DNA of 64,000 nt. Origin: Canna indica (Eukaryota > Streptophyta > Magnoliopsida > Zingiberales > Cannaceae). The stretch covers positions 44,899,501 through 44,963,500 of the forward strand of contig CP136893.1 in assembly GCA_034359265.1 (NCBI GenBank), in the 5' to 3' direction. The notes under the pieces are model-generated. The model was not told where the DNA came from and did no database searches. It worked only from the letters and a program-made list of their open reading frames with translations. A program made the position numbers and the translations under genes. Numbering within the stretch: position 1 is the first letter of the stretch; each line of letters begins with the position of its first letter. Positions 1 through 9,264 of this stretch are shown here, piece by piece.

Positions 1-537
1 AAAACTAACAAGACTGCCCCGCCATCCAAACACATGGCCAAATCTTGAGCCAACGACCTCCTCCTGACTGCCAAATGCGCCAGACTGCCCATAGACTTCA
101 TGCTCAAAGCATCAGGCACCACATTATCCTTCCTCGGATGGTACATAAAGGTGCAATCATAGTCCTTCAAAAGCTCAAGCCATCTTCTCTGCCTCAGGTT
201 CAACTCCTTCTGGGTGAGCAAATACTGGAGGCTCTTATGATCAGTGTATATCTCACAAGCCTCACCATAAAGGTAGTGACGCCAAAGCTTCAATGCGAAC
301 ACCACTGCTGCTAGCTCAAGATCATGGGTCAGGTAATTCTTCTCGTGAACCTTCAACTACCTGGAGGCATAAGCTATCACCGTGCCATTCTGCATCAACA
401 CACAACCCAAGCCGACTTGGGAGGCATCATAATAAACAACCAACCCTCCCGAGCCCGAGGGTACTGCTAGAATTGGTGCCAATGTCAAGCGGTCCTTGAG
501 CTTTAGGAAGCTCTCCTCGTATAGTCTCTAGAACCAT
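1..537 (-). pseudogene. pol: RNase H region of chromovirus A pol (broken)
   Basis: This continues the reverse transcriptase toward the left window edge. Read on the minus strand in shifting frames, it shows the RNase H start YYDAS followed by GLGCVLMQ. Further on come the HEKNY and HDLELAA block and [10 protein letters not shown], the usual order for Ty3/gypsy RNase H. At least one frameshift separates the YYDAS part from the HEKNY part, and the region between RT and RNase H is out of frame too. The tether region after RNase H (GSLAHLAV and DGGAVL) lies next to base 1. It would degrade the RNA strand of the replication hybrid if intact; here it cannot be translated as one piece. Confidence 0.75.
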
Positions 538-1275
538 CTACAAGTGCTCAGCATGCTCCTCTATGCTCCTGGAATATATCAAGATATCATTAATGAATAC
601 TGTCACAAATTTATCTAAGTATTCCCTGAACACTCGGTTCATTAGGTCCATAAATGCTGCAGGTGCATTAGTCAGCCCAAAAGACATCTCCAGGAACTTA
701 AAGTGCCCATACCTCAACCTGAAAGTAGTCTTGGGGACGTCACTATCTTGAATCCTCAACTGATGGTACCCTGATCGCAAGTCAATCTTAGAAAATCGCT
801 GAGCCTCCTGAAGCTAATCAAATAAATCATCAATCTTGGGCAGCGAGTACCGATTCTTCACCATTACCTTGTTAAGCTGTCGATAATCAATGCACATCCG
901 CATATACCCATCTTTCTTTTTCACAAAGAGCACTGGAACACCCCAAGGCGAAATACTTGGACGAATGAAGCCCAACTCGAGTAGCTCCTGCAACTGGGAT
1001 TTTAACTCCCTCAACTCAGCTGGTGCCATCCGATACGACGGAATGGAGAGCGGCTTCACCCATGGCTGCAAATCAATGCAGAACTCGATCTCCCTCTCTG
1101 GAGGCAACCCTGGCAATTCTTCTGGGAACACATCGGAGAACCCGCATACCACAGGTGTCCCCTCGACGTCCTTGGCCACACCCCCGTCTCTCTCTACCAC
1201 CGACACAAAGGCCAAGAAGGACTGGCATCCACCCAGAAGTAGCTTCCGAGCCTTGAGGGCTGAAATTGCCATCAA
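538..1275 (-). pseudogene. pol: Reverse transcriptase of chromovirus A (broken, active site changed)
   Basis: Two frame-compatible minus-strand segments (1275-814 and 780-538) are joined through a single TAG near 805 in the stretch DLFD-stop-LQEAQ. The N-terminal segment has the [13 protein letters not shown] block, [15 protein letters not shown] and [10 protein letters not shown], which are typical gypsy RT fingers. The second has [19 protein letters not shown] and the catalytic loop, which reads FINDIL where Ty3/gypsy RTs have FxDDxL. The first catalytic aspartate is therefore Asn (GAT to AAT), which should abolish polymerisation. Upstream sequence continues into the protease. The companion copy at 41112-41885 keeps FIDDIL. 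Confidence 0.88.
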
Positions 1276-1721
1276 TGGATCTCCATTCCTTCACCTTGGA
1301 AGGTAAACTGGGGCAATCCGGGCCTACTGAAGGTCACAGTCTTAGCCCTGCAATCCACTGAGGCAAAATGGTCTGCCAACCAGTCCATGCCCAAAATTAC
1401 ATCAAGCTCTAACATCAGCAGGAGTGTCAATTCGGCTATCAACACATGCCCACAAATGACAACCTTGCAGCCCTAAAAGACTATCTCTGCCATCATAGAA
1501 ACGCCCGTAGGTGTAGACACCTCAAGTGGAGAATCAAGCACAGAAGGTTCCCCTGCCAACTTAGCAGCAAACAAAGCAAATACAAAAGAGTGCGTAGCAG
1601 CCGGATCGTACAAGACATATGCAATAGCAGAACCAACAAAATGGTTACCTGACACTACTGCCTTGGACGTTGAGGCTGATCCATCTGAGCTACGGAACCC
1701 TCTGACATGGGTGCCTTTCAT
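1276..1721 (-). pseudogene. pol: Aspartic protease region of chromovirus A
   Basis: Minus-strand segment between the gag zinc knuckle and RT. The open stretch 1721-1473 contains YDPAATHSF, matching the active-site neighbourhood that reads D-[SP]-G-A-T-H-S-F in this group of elements; here the glycine is Ala. After 1473 the frame is interrupted, and the downstream sequence to 1276 contains the usual VILGMDWL-type region only in pieces. In an intact element it would cleave the Gag-Pol polyprotein in the particle. The Gly to Ala change and the stops suggest it is dead. Confidence 0.65.
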
Positions 1722-2857
1722 CTTGTCTGATCAGGCTACTGACTGCCCTTACTTGGACAATCCTTTTTGTAATGCCCAGTCTGCCCACAGCCGAAATATA
1801 GCTACGAACATCCCCAGCAAGCCCCCTAGTGCTTCCTGTGACATCGGTTACACTGTTGCGGCCAAGGTCTCCACTGTGAACCTCCAGATGACGCCCCTGG
1901 TCCTGAACCCATGTCACCTCTGGAATCGTTATTACCTCTGCCCTGCGGTGGATCTACTATCTTGAAAGTCTCCTCTGAGTGAGCTGGCTGACCCCCCGAA
2001 GGCTAAGGCTGAAACTTTTTCTTCTAGGGACCATCATGCCTGTCTGTCGGTACTAGTGCCTCCTTTCGAAGCGCCTCATCTACGACTCGAGCAAATGAAG
2101 TGTCCTCCGTGTAATGGATCAGTCTGGCAATCTATAGCCTCAACCCCTCAACAAACCTCTTGACCCTGGCAGTCTCTATGGCCATCAAGGTGGGATGGTA
2201 CTTCGAGAGTCAAGTGAACTCCATCTCATAATCTGTCACCGATATACTGCCCGTATGACGCAGCAGCTCAAACTCTTTCGCCTGCCTGTCCCGGACGCTC
2301 ATCGGTAGGTACTTCTCCACCATAGTAGTTCTAAACTCCTCCAAGGTAGGGGGTGGTGCATCTGATGTTCTACGGTCCATCCAGGTGTGAAGCCAATCCT
2401 TGGCTGGACCTCTCAGTTGTAACTCGATCAGTCGAGCAATCGTCTCAGAAGAACAACCAAGCTCCCTGCACAGCTCATAGCAATCTCCCAGGAAACTGGT
2501 GACCTCCATCCACTGGTCTGTCCCTGTATACTCTGGTGGCCTGAATGCAACAAAATCTACATATGAAGGTGCTCTGGGGCTCTGACCACCGGTGCCACTG
2601 GCTGGGCCACCTCTGGTGCTGCCGGTACTAGTTGTGGCTGTTGCCTCAACTCCTGCTCCCTACGGAGCACCTCAGTCAGTTCAGCCACTCGGGTCTGCAA
2701 CTGAACAACCATAAGATCCTGTCCCACATACTCTCGGGCCTGCGGTGGTCTCCCGCGACCCCGTCCCTGGCCTCGGCGCTCAGTAGAGTTGTTGTCACTA
2801 CCGCTCCTTGCGGCATCAAAGGCCTCCATCAATCTAGAATCACTTGAAAGCAAATAT
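1722..2857 (-). pseudogene. gag: Gag of chromovirus A with zinc knuckle (broken)
   Basis: Minus-strand gag. The N-terminal part (2853-2557) is charged and Gln-rich, with RRGQGRGRGR near the start. The segment 2509-2210 is a retrotransposon gag capsid domain (CYELCRELGCSSETIARLIE, then LRGPAKDWLHTW and YLPMSVRDRQAKEFELL). The zinc knuckle lies at about 1757-1798 and reads YFGCGQTGHYKKDC, so the first Cys of the CX2CX4HX4C motif is Tyr. Stops lie between 2557 and 2510 and around the knuckle. Gag forms the cytoplasmic particle and the knuckle binds genomic RNA. The same regions are found in chromovirus B at 39411-40600. Confidence 0.8.
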
Positions 2858-3027
2858 CAAAATTTAGACAATTTAATTCACCCTAAGTCGTTAAGTAACT
2901 TAACCACAAGTCGCGCTGAGGTGCAGACTGAGCCCATTGATCTCATAGCATACCCCTACCGTATACTGACATGCTAGTAATACCCCATACGGTGACAACT
3001 CTAGGTCGTAGTCAGACCGAACCACAT

Positions 3028-3039
3028 GCTCTGATACCA
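3028..3039 (-). other. Primer-binding site of chromovirus A
   Basis: On the minus strand this reads TGGTATCAGAGC, complementary to the 3' end of plant initiator Met-tRNA, the usual primer for Ty1/copia and many Ty3/gypsy elements. It begins four bases inside the LTR end at 3044, which is the expected position for minus-strand DNA synthesis priming. It fixes the inner border of the LTR and the element's orientation. Confidence 0.92.
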
Positions 3040-3702
3040 ACTTTGTCACGCCCCAACTCAGGGTCACGTGATCGGCTAGGGTATACGTGCCTATACCCCG
3101 TAGCCTAACTCATGCACATGCCAACTCATAAAGATAATAGAAGAATATCAGCTTTTATCAATAAAAAGAACCAAAATATATTTTTATTTCAAAACATCAA
3201 AGTTTTTAAGAAATAGTTCAAGTGAGGAAATAAATGAACGAACGAGTAACAGTTCTTTTAACAAATAAAAACTAAATAAAAGACATGAATGTCCCCACGG
3301 GACTACAACTCCAATATCAAATCACAAGTGCATGACTAACTACTTCAGACTCGACTACGACCCCTAACTAGGACTGCTATGAGATCATGTGGCTCCCTGC
3401 CCTCCAGCTGCACCAAGTTCTCCAGCCCACCACACCTATCAGGCTCTGCAAAACAAAAACAAAAGCAAAACGACAACGGGCGAGTTTAAAAGAACTCAGC
3501 GAGCGGTTCTACCAACTACCACGAAAAACCAAATGCAGATATGATGCACAAAACAAAACTCCTGACTCAAGCAGGAGAGGTCACAATGGAGTGACCAGGT
3601 AACAGGCCATCTGGCCACCACCGGCCTAAAGGCAACCAACACCCAAATGGTGAAGATCAATAGGCCTACGCGTACCATGCCCGAAGACAAGAAAACATAC
3701 TA

Positions 3703-4097
3703 GGATAATTGGGTAGGCCCTCCGAACTTATCCGAATATAAAGAAACTCCACAAAACATACTAGGATAATCGGATAGACCCTCTGAACTTATCCTTATAT
3801 AAAGAAACTCAGGAAAATATAGTAGGATAATCGGGTAGGCCCTCTGAACTTATCCTAAAAAGCACATCGTGAATAATCGGGTAGGCCCTCCGAACTTATT
3901 CCACGAGGCCAAACCGGAACAATCGAGATTTGCCCATCCGAACTTGTTCCAATAAATAACATAGGAGTAATCGAGATTTGCCCATCCAAACTTACCCCTT
4001 TAAATATAGAATCTTGGGAACAATCAGGATTTGCCCGTCCGAACTTGTTCCACAAATACGTAGGAACAATCGGGATTTGCCCATCCGAACTTGTTCC
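3703..4097 (-). repeat. Hairpin repeat array in chromovirus LTR a (8 units)
   Basis: Eight dispersed 31-35 bp units, each an inverted repeat: 3703-3733, 3764-3794, 3825-3855, 3871-3902, 3916-3950, 3964-3998, 4017-4051 and 4063-4097. Read on the LTR sense (minus) strand they run from GGAAYAA to TTRTTCC (or the short GGATAA/TTATCC form), with an inner GGG...CCC. The arms vary together between units. They lie downstream of the TATA box, so they should be in the transcribed leader. Confidence 0.85.
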
Positions 4098-5495
4098 ATA
4101 GGTTGGGAATTAGCCATCCAACCTTCCGGGCCTAGCCCGTAGTCCAGCTCCTCAACGTGCCTCTCCGCCATTCATACAGATATGATGCATCATGACCTAA
4201 GTTAAGTCTCTCTTACGGTGTCTTAGGGGTGTCCTTATTGGGAAGCTTGTCAACACTCCAATCCTCGACCCCAACTCCCAAACTCGTAATGTCATAACCC
4301 GTGAGATTTTATTTCATGCATGACTTTATTTGTTGGTTCATAACAGATTATGCTGGGCCCTTGCTCAATTTTAATTATGCAATTAAAATTTAGATCACAA
4401 AGATTTGGATTTTGTTAAAGCTTACTGTTGTGCCCGATACTGATGTATCTAACTGGAATCTGGACTCCAGAGTATGACTTATGTTTCCACACTATATTTT
4501 CTGGTCGAAATGATAGGTTACACGACTATGTTCAGCAAACTATACACGTTACAAACAGGATTTCAAAATCAGCACTAAAATAAATAATTCAGTATGTAGT
4601 TTTCAGCCTAATTAAGTTTCAGCATAATAAAGGTAATTAAATCCGAAAATTACAGAATTAAATTCCATAATTATCAACACAATAGAATTATATCGTTGAG
4701 GTAAAACTTCTCAAGAATCAATTCGTGATTGCATGAATCAAAACAATCTTCAAGCAAGAATCAATTCACATGATCAAGAATCTCATATCAAGCACTCATA
4801 GCTTCAAGATCAAATCTTAATTTTTGTAGAACATGCTCCATATAAAAAAATCACAGATTTAAATCTAAGTCATGCAGCCACAATACAAGATCCTAAATAG
4901 GCAAGCAACTCAAGATATAAACTTCAAGATAAACAAAATGTCTCACTTGGGCATTTCATCGAACACCTTGAGGGAACCCTTGCTTCACCCTTGGCCGAGC
5001 ACCCCTAGGGTAAACCTAGGGCTGCAGAGCCACAAAGGGAGAGTCTTGGCCCTCCTCCCACGAATTGGCACAAGAACACGACAATCAAAATCGATGATTC
5101 GGCGAGATATCACAAGAATCAAGAAAATGACCAAATCGGCTCAAAACCACGAAAGAACCCGAGAAAGGAGAGGTAAAACAACTCACATGAATAGGGAGGA
5201 TGATTAAAAAAAGAAATTTCGGACGACGACCCTAGAATTCAGTTTCAAGAGATGGTGGTTCGGCTCCACCAAGGAAAAGAAGGGGGCGGGGGGTGGGAGG
5301 GTGGCTCCTCCTCAAGCCACGACTCGGCTTCCAAAGGAGAGGAAGAAGAAGAAGAAGGAGGAGGAGGAGATTGGCTTTGGCGGCTAGGCTCGGTGGCTCC
5401 AAGAGGAGAGAGAAGAGGGGTGGCTGGCTGGCGGCTCCTCTTCTTCAACTAGCTTGTGCGGCTTCAATAGGGAGCCGCAAGCCAAGGGAAAGGGG

Positions 5496-5502
5496 TTTTA
5501 TA
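5496..5502 (-). promoter_or_regulatory. Putative TATA box of chromovirus LTR a
   Basis: Minus-strand TATAAAA in the context GAGTATAAAACCCC, about 340 bp into the LTR, followed by a C/T- and G/A-rich leader. The equivalent place in LTR c (about 20485, AATTATAACCCC) is also TATA-like. If used, transcription would begin near 5470 and the remaining ~2.4 kb of the LTR would be R/U5. Confidence 0.55.
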
Positions 5503-5837
5503 CTCTCCGTCAACCCTAACTCCACCTCAAGCCGAACCCGAACCCGCTAACCCGATTCAACATAATTAATGCTATTCCAATCCCATGCTACCAAAAGCAC
5601 CAATCATATGCATATCATAACAACATAATGAAAAAAAATAACTCAAGCACATGCAATAGGATAATTAAATAAATCCATCATTGCAGAAAAGAAATGGCAA
5701 ATTTCACATTCTTACTTACACGAGCTTGCAAGCTCACACCGGACCATGAGTCGATTCGACTCGACCTCAAACTAGCCCGCTAGGCTGACAAACACGCACA
5801 ATAAATGGAAACTAACATTAATATCTAGGATATTACA

Positions 5838-5850
5838 ATCCTCCCTCCTT
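5838..5850 (-). other. Polypurine tract of chromovirus A2
   Basis: Minus-strand AAGGAGGGAGGAT sits directly before the LTR start TGTAATATCC. This is the plus-strand primer position of a gypsy element, so sequence at higher coordinates is the 3' part of a second element, A2. Confidence 0.85.
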
Positions 5851-5879
5851 AAAGAAAATTCATCCTTGAATTTCAGCAA

Positions 5880-6871
5880 AAGAAACTTAAGGACTCACCT
5901 GATCGACAAACAACGAAGGATAACACTCCCTCATATCCTGCTCCACCTCCCAGGTGGCCTCCTGCCCGAAATGGTGCTCCCACCTGACCTTAACCAAGGG
6001 GATCTCCTTGGACCTCAATTTCCTGATCTCGATTAGCTACTCCTCATAATAGACCGCTGAATCCACCTCCACTGCGGTAGGCTCAATTTCATGGGACTCA
6101 TCTCGAATGTATTTCTTTAGCATAAATACATGGAACACTGGATGCACTCGGTCCATACTGCGAAGTAAAGCCAACTCATAGGCCACAACTCCCCTGTGCC
6201 TGAGAATAGGAAACGACCCAATGAATCTAGGGCTTAGCTTTCCTTTCTTACCAAATCTCACCACCTCTTTCATAGGGGATACCTTGAGGAACACCATGTC
6301 CCCCATAGCAAACTCTACCTCCCTGGCCTTTCCATCAGCATACATCTTCTGGCGACTCTAAGCTGCCAACAATCTCTGTCTGATTAGCTTCATCTTTTCT
6401 ACCACCTCCTCCACCAGGTCAGGTCCCATCATAAGGGAATCCCCTGCCTCAAACCAACCTACAGGTGACCTGCATCTCCGCCCATATAATGCCTCAAATG
6501 GTGCCATCCCGATGCTGCCGTGATAGCTATTATTGTAGGCAAACTCAATCAGAGGTAAGTGCCTCTCCCAACTGCCCTCCAAATCTAGGATACATACTCT
6601 TAGCATATCCTCCAGCGTCTAAATAGTCTGCTATGACTGACCATTTGTCTGAGGGTGATGTCTGAGGGTGAAATGCAGTGCTGAACCGAACCTGAGTCCC
6701 CAATGCCTCCTGGAAAAACTGCCAAAATTGAGCCGTGAACTAAGTACCCTGATCTGAGATGATCATAACATGAATACCATGATATGCAATGATCCGATCC
6801 AAGAACAACCTCGCATACTGCTCAGCTGAAAAGATCATCTTGACCGGTATAAAATGCGACGTCTTGGTTAA
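5880..6871 (-). pseudogene. pol: Integrase with chromodomain of chromovirus A2 (truncated)
   Basis: Minus-strand 3' part of pol. The segment at 6871-6607 has LTKTSHFIPV, IIAYHG and ISDQGT, the integrase core with its second catalytic Asp, but a stop and a frameshift follow. From 6606 to 6358 comes the core end (IEFAYNNSYHGSIGMAPFEALYGRRCRSPV), and from 6345 to 6037 the GPY/F-type C-terminal domain (KLSPRFIGSFPILRHRG). A chromodomain-like tail with KIPLVKVRWEHH-type sequence and EATWEVE follows at about 6020-5885. Chromodomains direct chromovirus integration to heterochromatin. The 5' side is cut off at about 6871, where an LTR of opposite orientation begins. Confidence 0.85.
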
Positions 6872-8481
6872 AGAGGGTTGTGATGCTTGTTGTTCTTGCT
6901 TAATAAATATAGTTTTGTGAGATTTATTTCATGGATTATGAATATGATGTGATGGAAATTTTGGGTGTTATATTCTATAAATTTTTGGATTTAATTTCCT
7001 TATTATGCTGAAAACTTCATGCTGTGTTGATGAATCAGGGTTGATTTTAAAATCTTGTTTATGATGTGCATAATTTACTGAATATAGTCGTGTAACCTAT
7101 CGTTTTGACCAGAATACATAGTTTGGAAACATAGGACACACTTTGGAGTTATATACATCAGTTTCGGGCTTAATAGAAAGCTAAAACAAAACCCTAAAAC
7201 AAAACCCTAATCTTGGTGATCTAAATTTTAATTGCATAATGAAAATTTAGCAAGTGGTCAGCATAATCTGTTATGAACCAACAAATAAGTTATGTATGAA
7301 ATAAATCCTCATGGATTATGACATTACATGTCTAGGAGTTGGGGTTGGGTATTGGAGTGTTGAGACGCTTCCCCATTAGGACACCCCTAAGACACCGTAG
7401 GAGAGACTTGTTCCCAACCTGTGGAACAAGTTCGACTGGGCAAATCCCGATTGTTCCTGCGTATCTTGTGGAATAAGTTCAGATGGACAACTCTTGATTG
7501 TTCCTAAGATTCTATATTTAAAGGAATAAGTTCAGATGGGCGAATCCCGATTATTCCTACGTTATTTTTGGAATGAGTTCGGATGGGCAAATCCCGATTG
7601 TTCCGGTTTGACCTCGTGGAATAAGTTTGGAGAGCCTATCTCGATTATTCCCGAGGTATTTTTAAGGAATAAGTTCAGATGGGAAAATCTCGATTATTCC
7701 TGTGATATTTTAAAGGGGCAAGTTCGGATGGGCGATTCTCGATTGTTCCTACGCGTCTCGTGGAGCAAGTTCAGACGGGCCTATCCCGATTGCTCCCGAG
7801 TTTCTTTATATTAGGATAAGTTCGGAGGGCCTACCTGATTATCCTGCCCGTTTGGGTAGGCTTAGGCCTGTTGATCTTCATTGTTTGGGTGTTGGCTGCC
7901 TTTGGGTAGGTGGTGGCCAGATGGCCTGTTAGCTGGTCACTCCCTTGTGATCTCTTCTACTTGAGTCAGGAGTTTTGCTTTATGCATCATATTTGTGTTT
8001 GGTTTTTTGTGGGGATTGGTAGAACCGCTCTCTGAGTTCTTTGAACCCACCCGTTGTCGTTTTGCTTTTGTTTTGCAGAGCCTGACCTGTGAGGTGGGCT
8101 GGAGCACTTGGCGCGGCTGGAGGGCAGATGAACCATATGATCTCATAGCAATCCTAGATGGGGGTCGTAGTCGAGTCTGTAGTAGTTTTGTCATGCACTT
8201 GTGATTTGATGTTGGAGTTGTAGTCCCGTGGGGACATTCATGTCTTTCATTCATTTTTTATTTGTTAAAAGAACTGTTACTCTTTGGTTCATTTATTTCC
8301 GCACTTGAACTATTTATTAAAACTTTGATGTTTTGAAATAAAAATCTATTTTACTTCTTTTTATTGATAAAAGCTGTTGTTCTTCTGCTTTCTTTATGAG
8401 TTGGCATGTGCATGGGTTAGGCCGCGGGGTATAGACACATATATCCTGGCCGGTCACGTGACCCTGAGTTGGGGCGTGACA
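6872..8481 (+). repeat. Truncated chromovirus LTR (copy b), plus strand
   Basis: Ends GGGGCGTGACA at 8481 like the other chromovirus LTRs and aligns by eye with LTR c from about 21290 to its end. The first ~1.1 kb of the LTR is missing and the cut edge abuts the A2 integrase at 6871 in the opposite orientation. It contains nine hairpin repeats (7423-7844). No primer-binding site follows the end, so this is a remnant, not the edge of a standing element. Confidence 0.82.
7423..7844 (+). repeat. Hairpin repeat array in chromovirus LTR b (9 units)
   Basis: Nine units of 31-35 bp: 7423-7457, 7470-7504, 7523-7557, 7570-7604, 7618-7651, 7666-7700, 7715-7749, 7762-7796 and 7814-7844. Arms seen are GGAACAA/TTGTTCC, GGAATAA/TTATTCC, GGAGCAA/TTGCTCC and GGATAA/TTATCC, plus forms that pair only with G-U wobbles on this strand (GGAATGA/TTGTTCC, GGGGCAA/TTGTTCC). 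The loop side carries TTCGGATGGGC and ATCCCGA. Confidence 0.88.
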
Positions 8482-8742
8482 TTTAACCTTAACTAATTCA
8501 AGTTCCAACCTAGCTCAAGGTACTTATAGTGAATGTAAGAAGGAAATATGCTAAGATGCTAACGAAGCAAGTAAGCAATATGGCAAAGCAATTCAAGACT
8601 CCAATTAAACAATGCTAATAAGGGATTTAGAGTGGTCCGGGAACCTTCCCTACTTCACTATCTTGGTTCACCACCAAGGATTTCACAACCACTTTGTACT
8701 AACTTATTTTTTCCTATAAATGAGGATGAACCAAGACCTTAT
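8482..8742. repeat. Diverged SIRE-like LTR fragment
   Basis: No gene. The segment around 8650-8690 (CACTATCTTGG, then CCACCAAGGATTTC) resembles the hairpin module found in every SIRE-like LTR in this window (for example 12865-12920), including the paired CTTGG and CCAAG arms. It is cut on the left by chromovirus LTR b and on the right by the CACTA fragment. Confidence 0.5.
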
Positions 8743-9264
8743 CACTACAACAAAAGCTTGAATTAGAGACAAATTTTTAGAAACAATTAATTGTTTATTT
8801 CTAAATATAAGATTTAGAGGCAAACAAAAAAAATGCCTTTAATACTTGTAGTTAATTTTTTATAATAAATCTTTAGATTCTAAATGTGTTATGTAATTAA
8901 AAAGTTAATTAAATATCTTAAAATTTTAGAAAAAAGACAACTAATGGTGGGCCCATCTCCTTAATTATTTCTCCGGCTCCTCCCTCCTCTTTTCCCAATC
9001 CCGCTTCTTCTTCCCAGTCTCATTTTTTTGGCACCACACGCCACTCCTCCAGTCCCTTTTCCCAATCCCTTTGCTTTTGCTTCTTCTTCCCAATCTCATT
9101 TTTTCTTCTGCTTCTTGTGATTCCAATGTTGGTTCTCTCCCTTCTTGTGATTCTTGTGATCCCATCGATTCTCATCTCCTGCTTCTTTTGAATCTGAATC
9201 GTTCCATCTTTAACGCCTTCCCATCTCTTCCCCATCCTAGCTGTCGGTTCCCTATCACTAATGC
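8743..9264 (+). mobile_element. CACTA-like 5'-terminal fragment
   Basis: Begins CACTACAACAAAA, a typical plant CACTA (En/Spm-type) terminal sequence, and is followed by short AT-rich variants of TTTAGAGRCAA (about 8765-8830) that look like subterminal repeats. No matching 3' end is present: the piece stops where the copia-3 LTR fragment starts at 9265. The pyrimidine-rich part at 8950-9240 has no convincing coding sequence. Confidence 0.55.

Larger units (their letters stand above)
1..3043 (-). mobile_element. Chromovirus A internal region (Ty3/gypsy), 3' part outside window
   Basis: Minus-strand internal domain of a Ty3/gypsy element. Reading from 3043 down, it has a primer-binding site, gag with a zinc knuckle, a protease, reverse transcriptase and RNase H; integrase would lie beyond base 1. 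The protein motifs match plant chromoviruses, and the neighbouring related element has an integrase with a C-terminal chromodomain, so I infer a Tekay/Del-type element. The reading frame is interrupted repeatedly. Its 5' LTR is 3044-5837, which also serves as the 3' LTR of a second internal region at 5838-6871. Confidence 0.85.
3044..5837 (-). repeat. Chromovirus LTR (copy a), shared by two internal regions
   Basis: A 2794-bp LTR. On the minus strand it starts TGTAATATCC at 5837 and ends GGGGCGTGACA at 3044. A polypurine tract precedes the start (5838-5850) and a primer-binding site follows the end (3028-3039), so the one LTR borders a 3' end on one side and a 5' end on the other. It contains a TATA box at 5496-5502, a GA-rich leader around 5250-5460 and an array of hairpin repeats at 3703-4097. 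Related LTRs are at 6872-8481 and 12645-22572. Small open frames inside it (for example around 5245-5550) are low-complexity and not taken as genes. Confidence 0.88.

Noticed and set aside
7180..7215. Telomere-like AACCCTAA motifs
   Set aside because: Only two AAAACCCTAA-type copies within the chromovirus LTR, also seen near 21640. Not an array.
7423..7844. CRISPR-like array (regular 35-bp repeats)
   Set aside because: Repeats are imperfect, inverted within themselves and irregularly spaced by 10-20 bp. The same array recurs in other LTR copies of a plant retrotransposon, and no cas genes are present.
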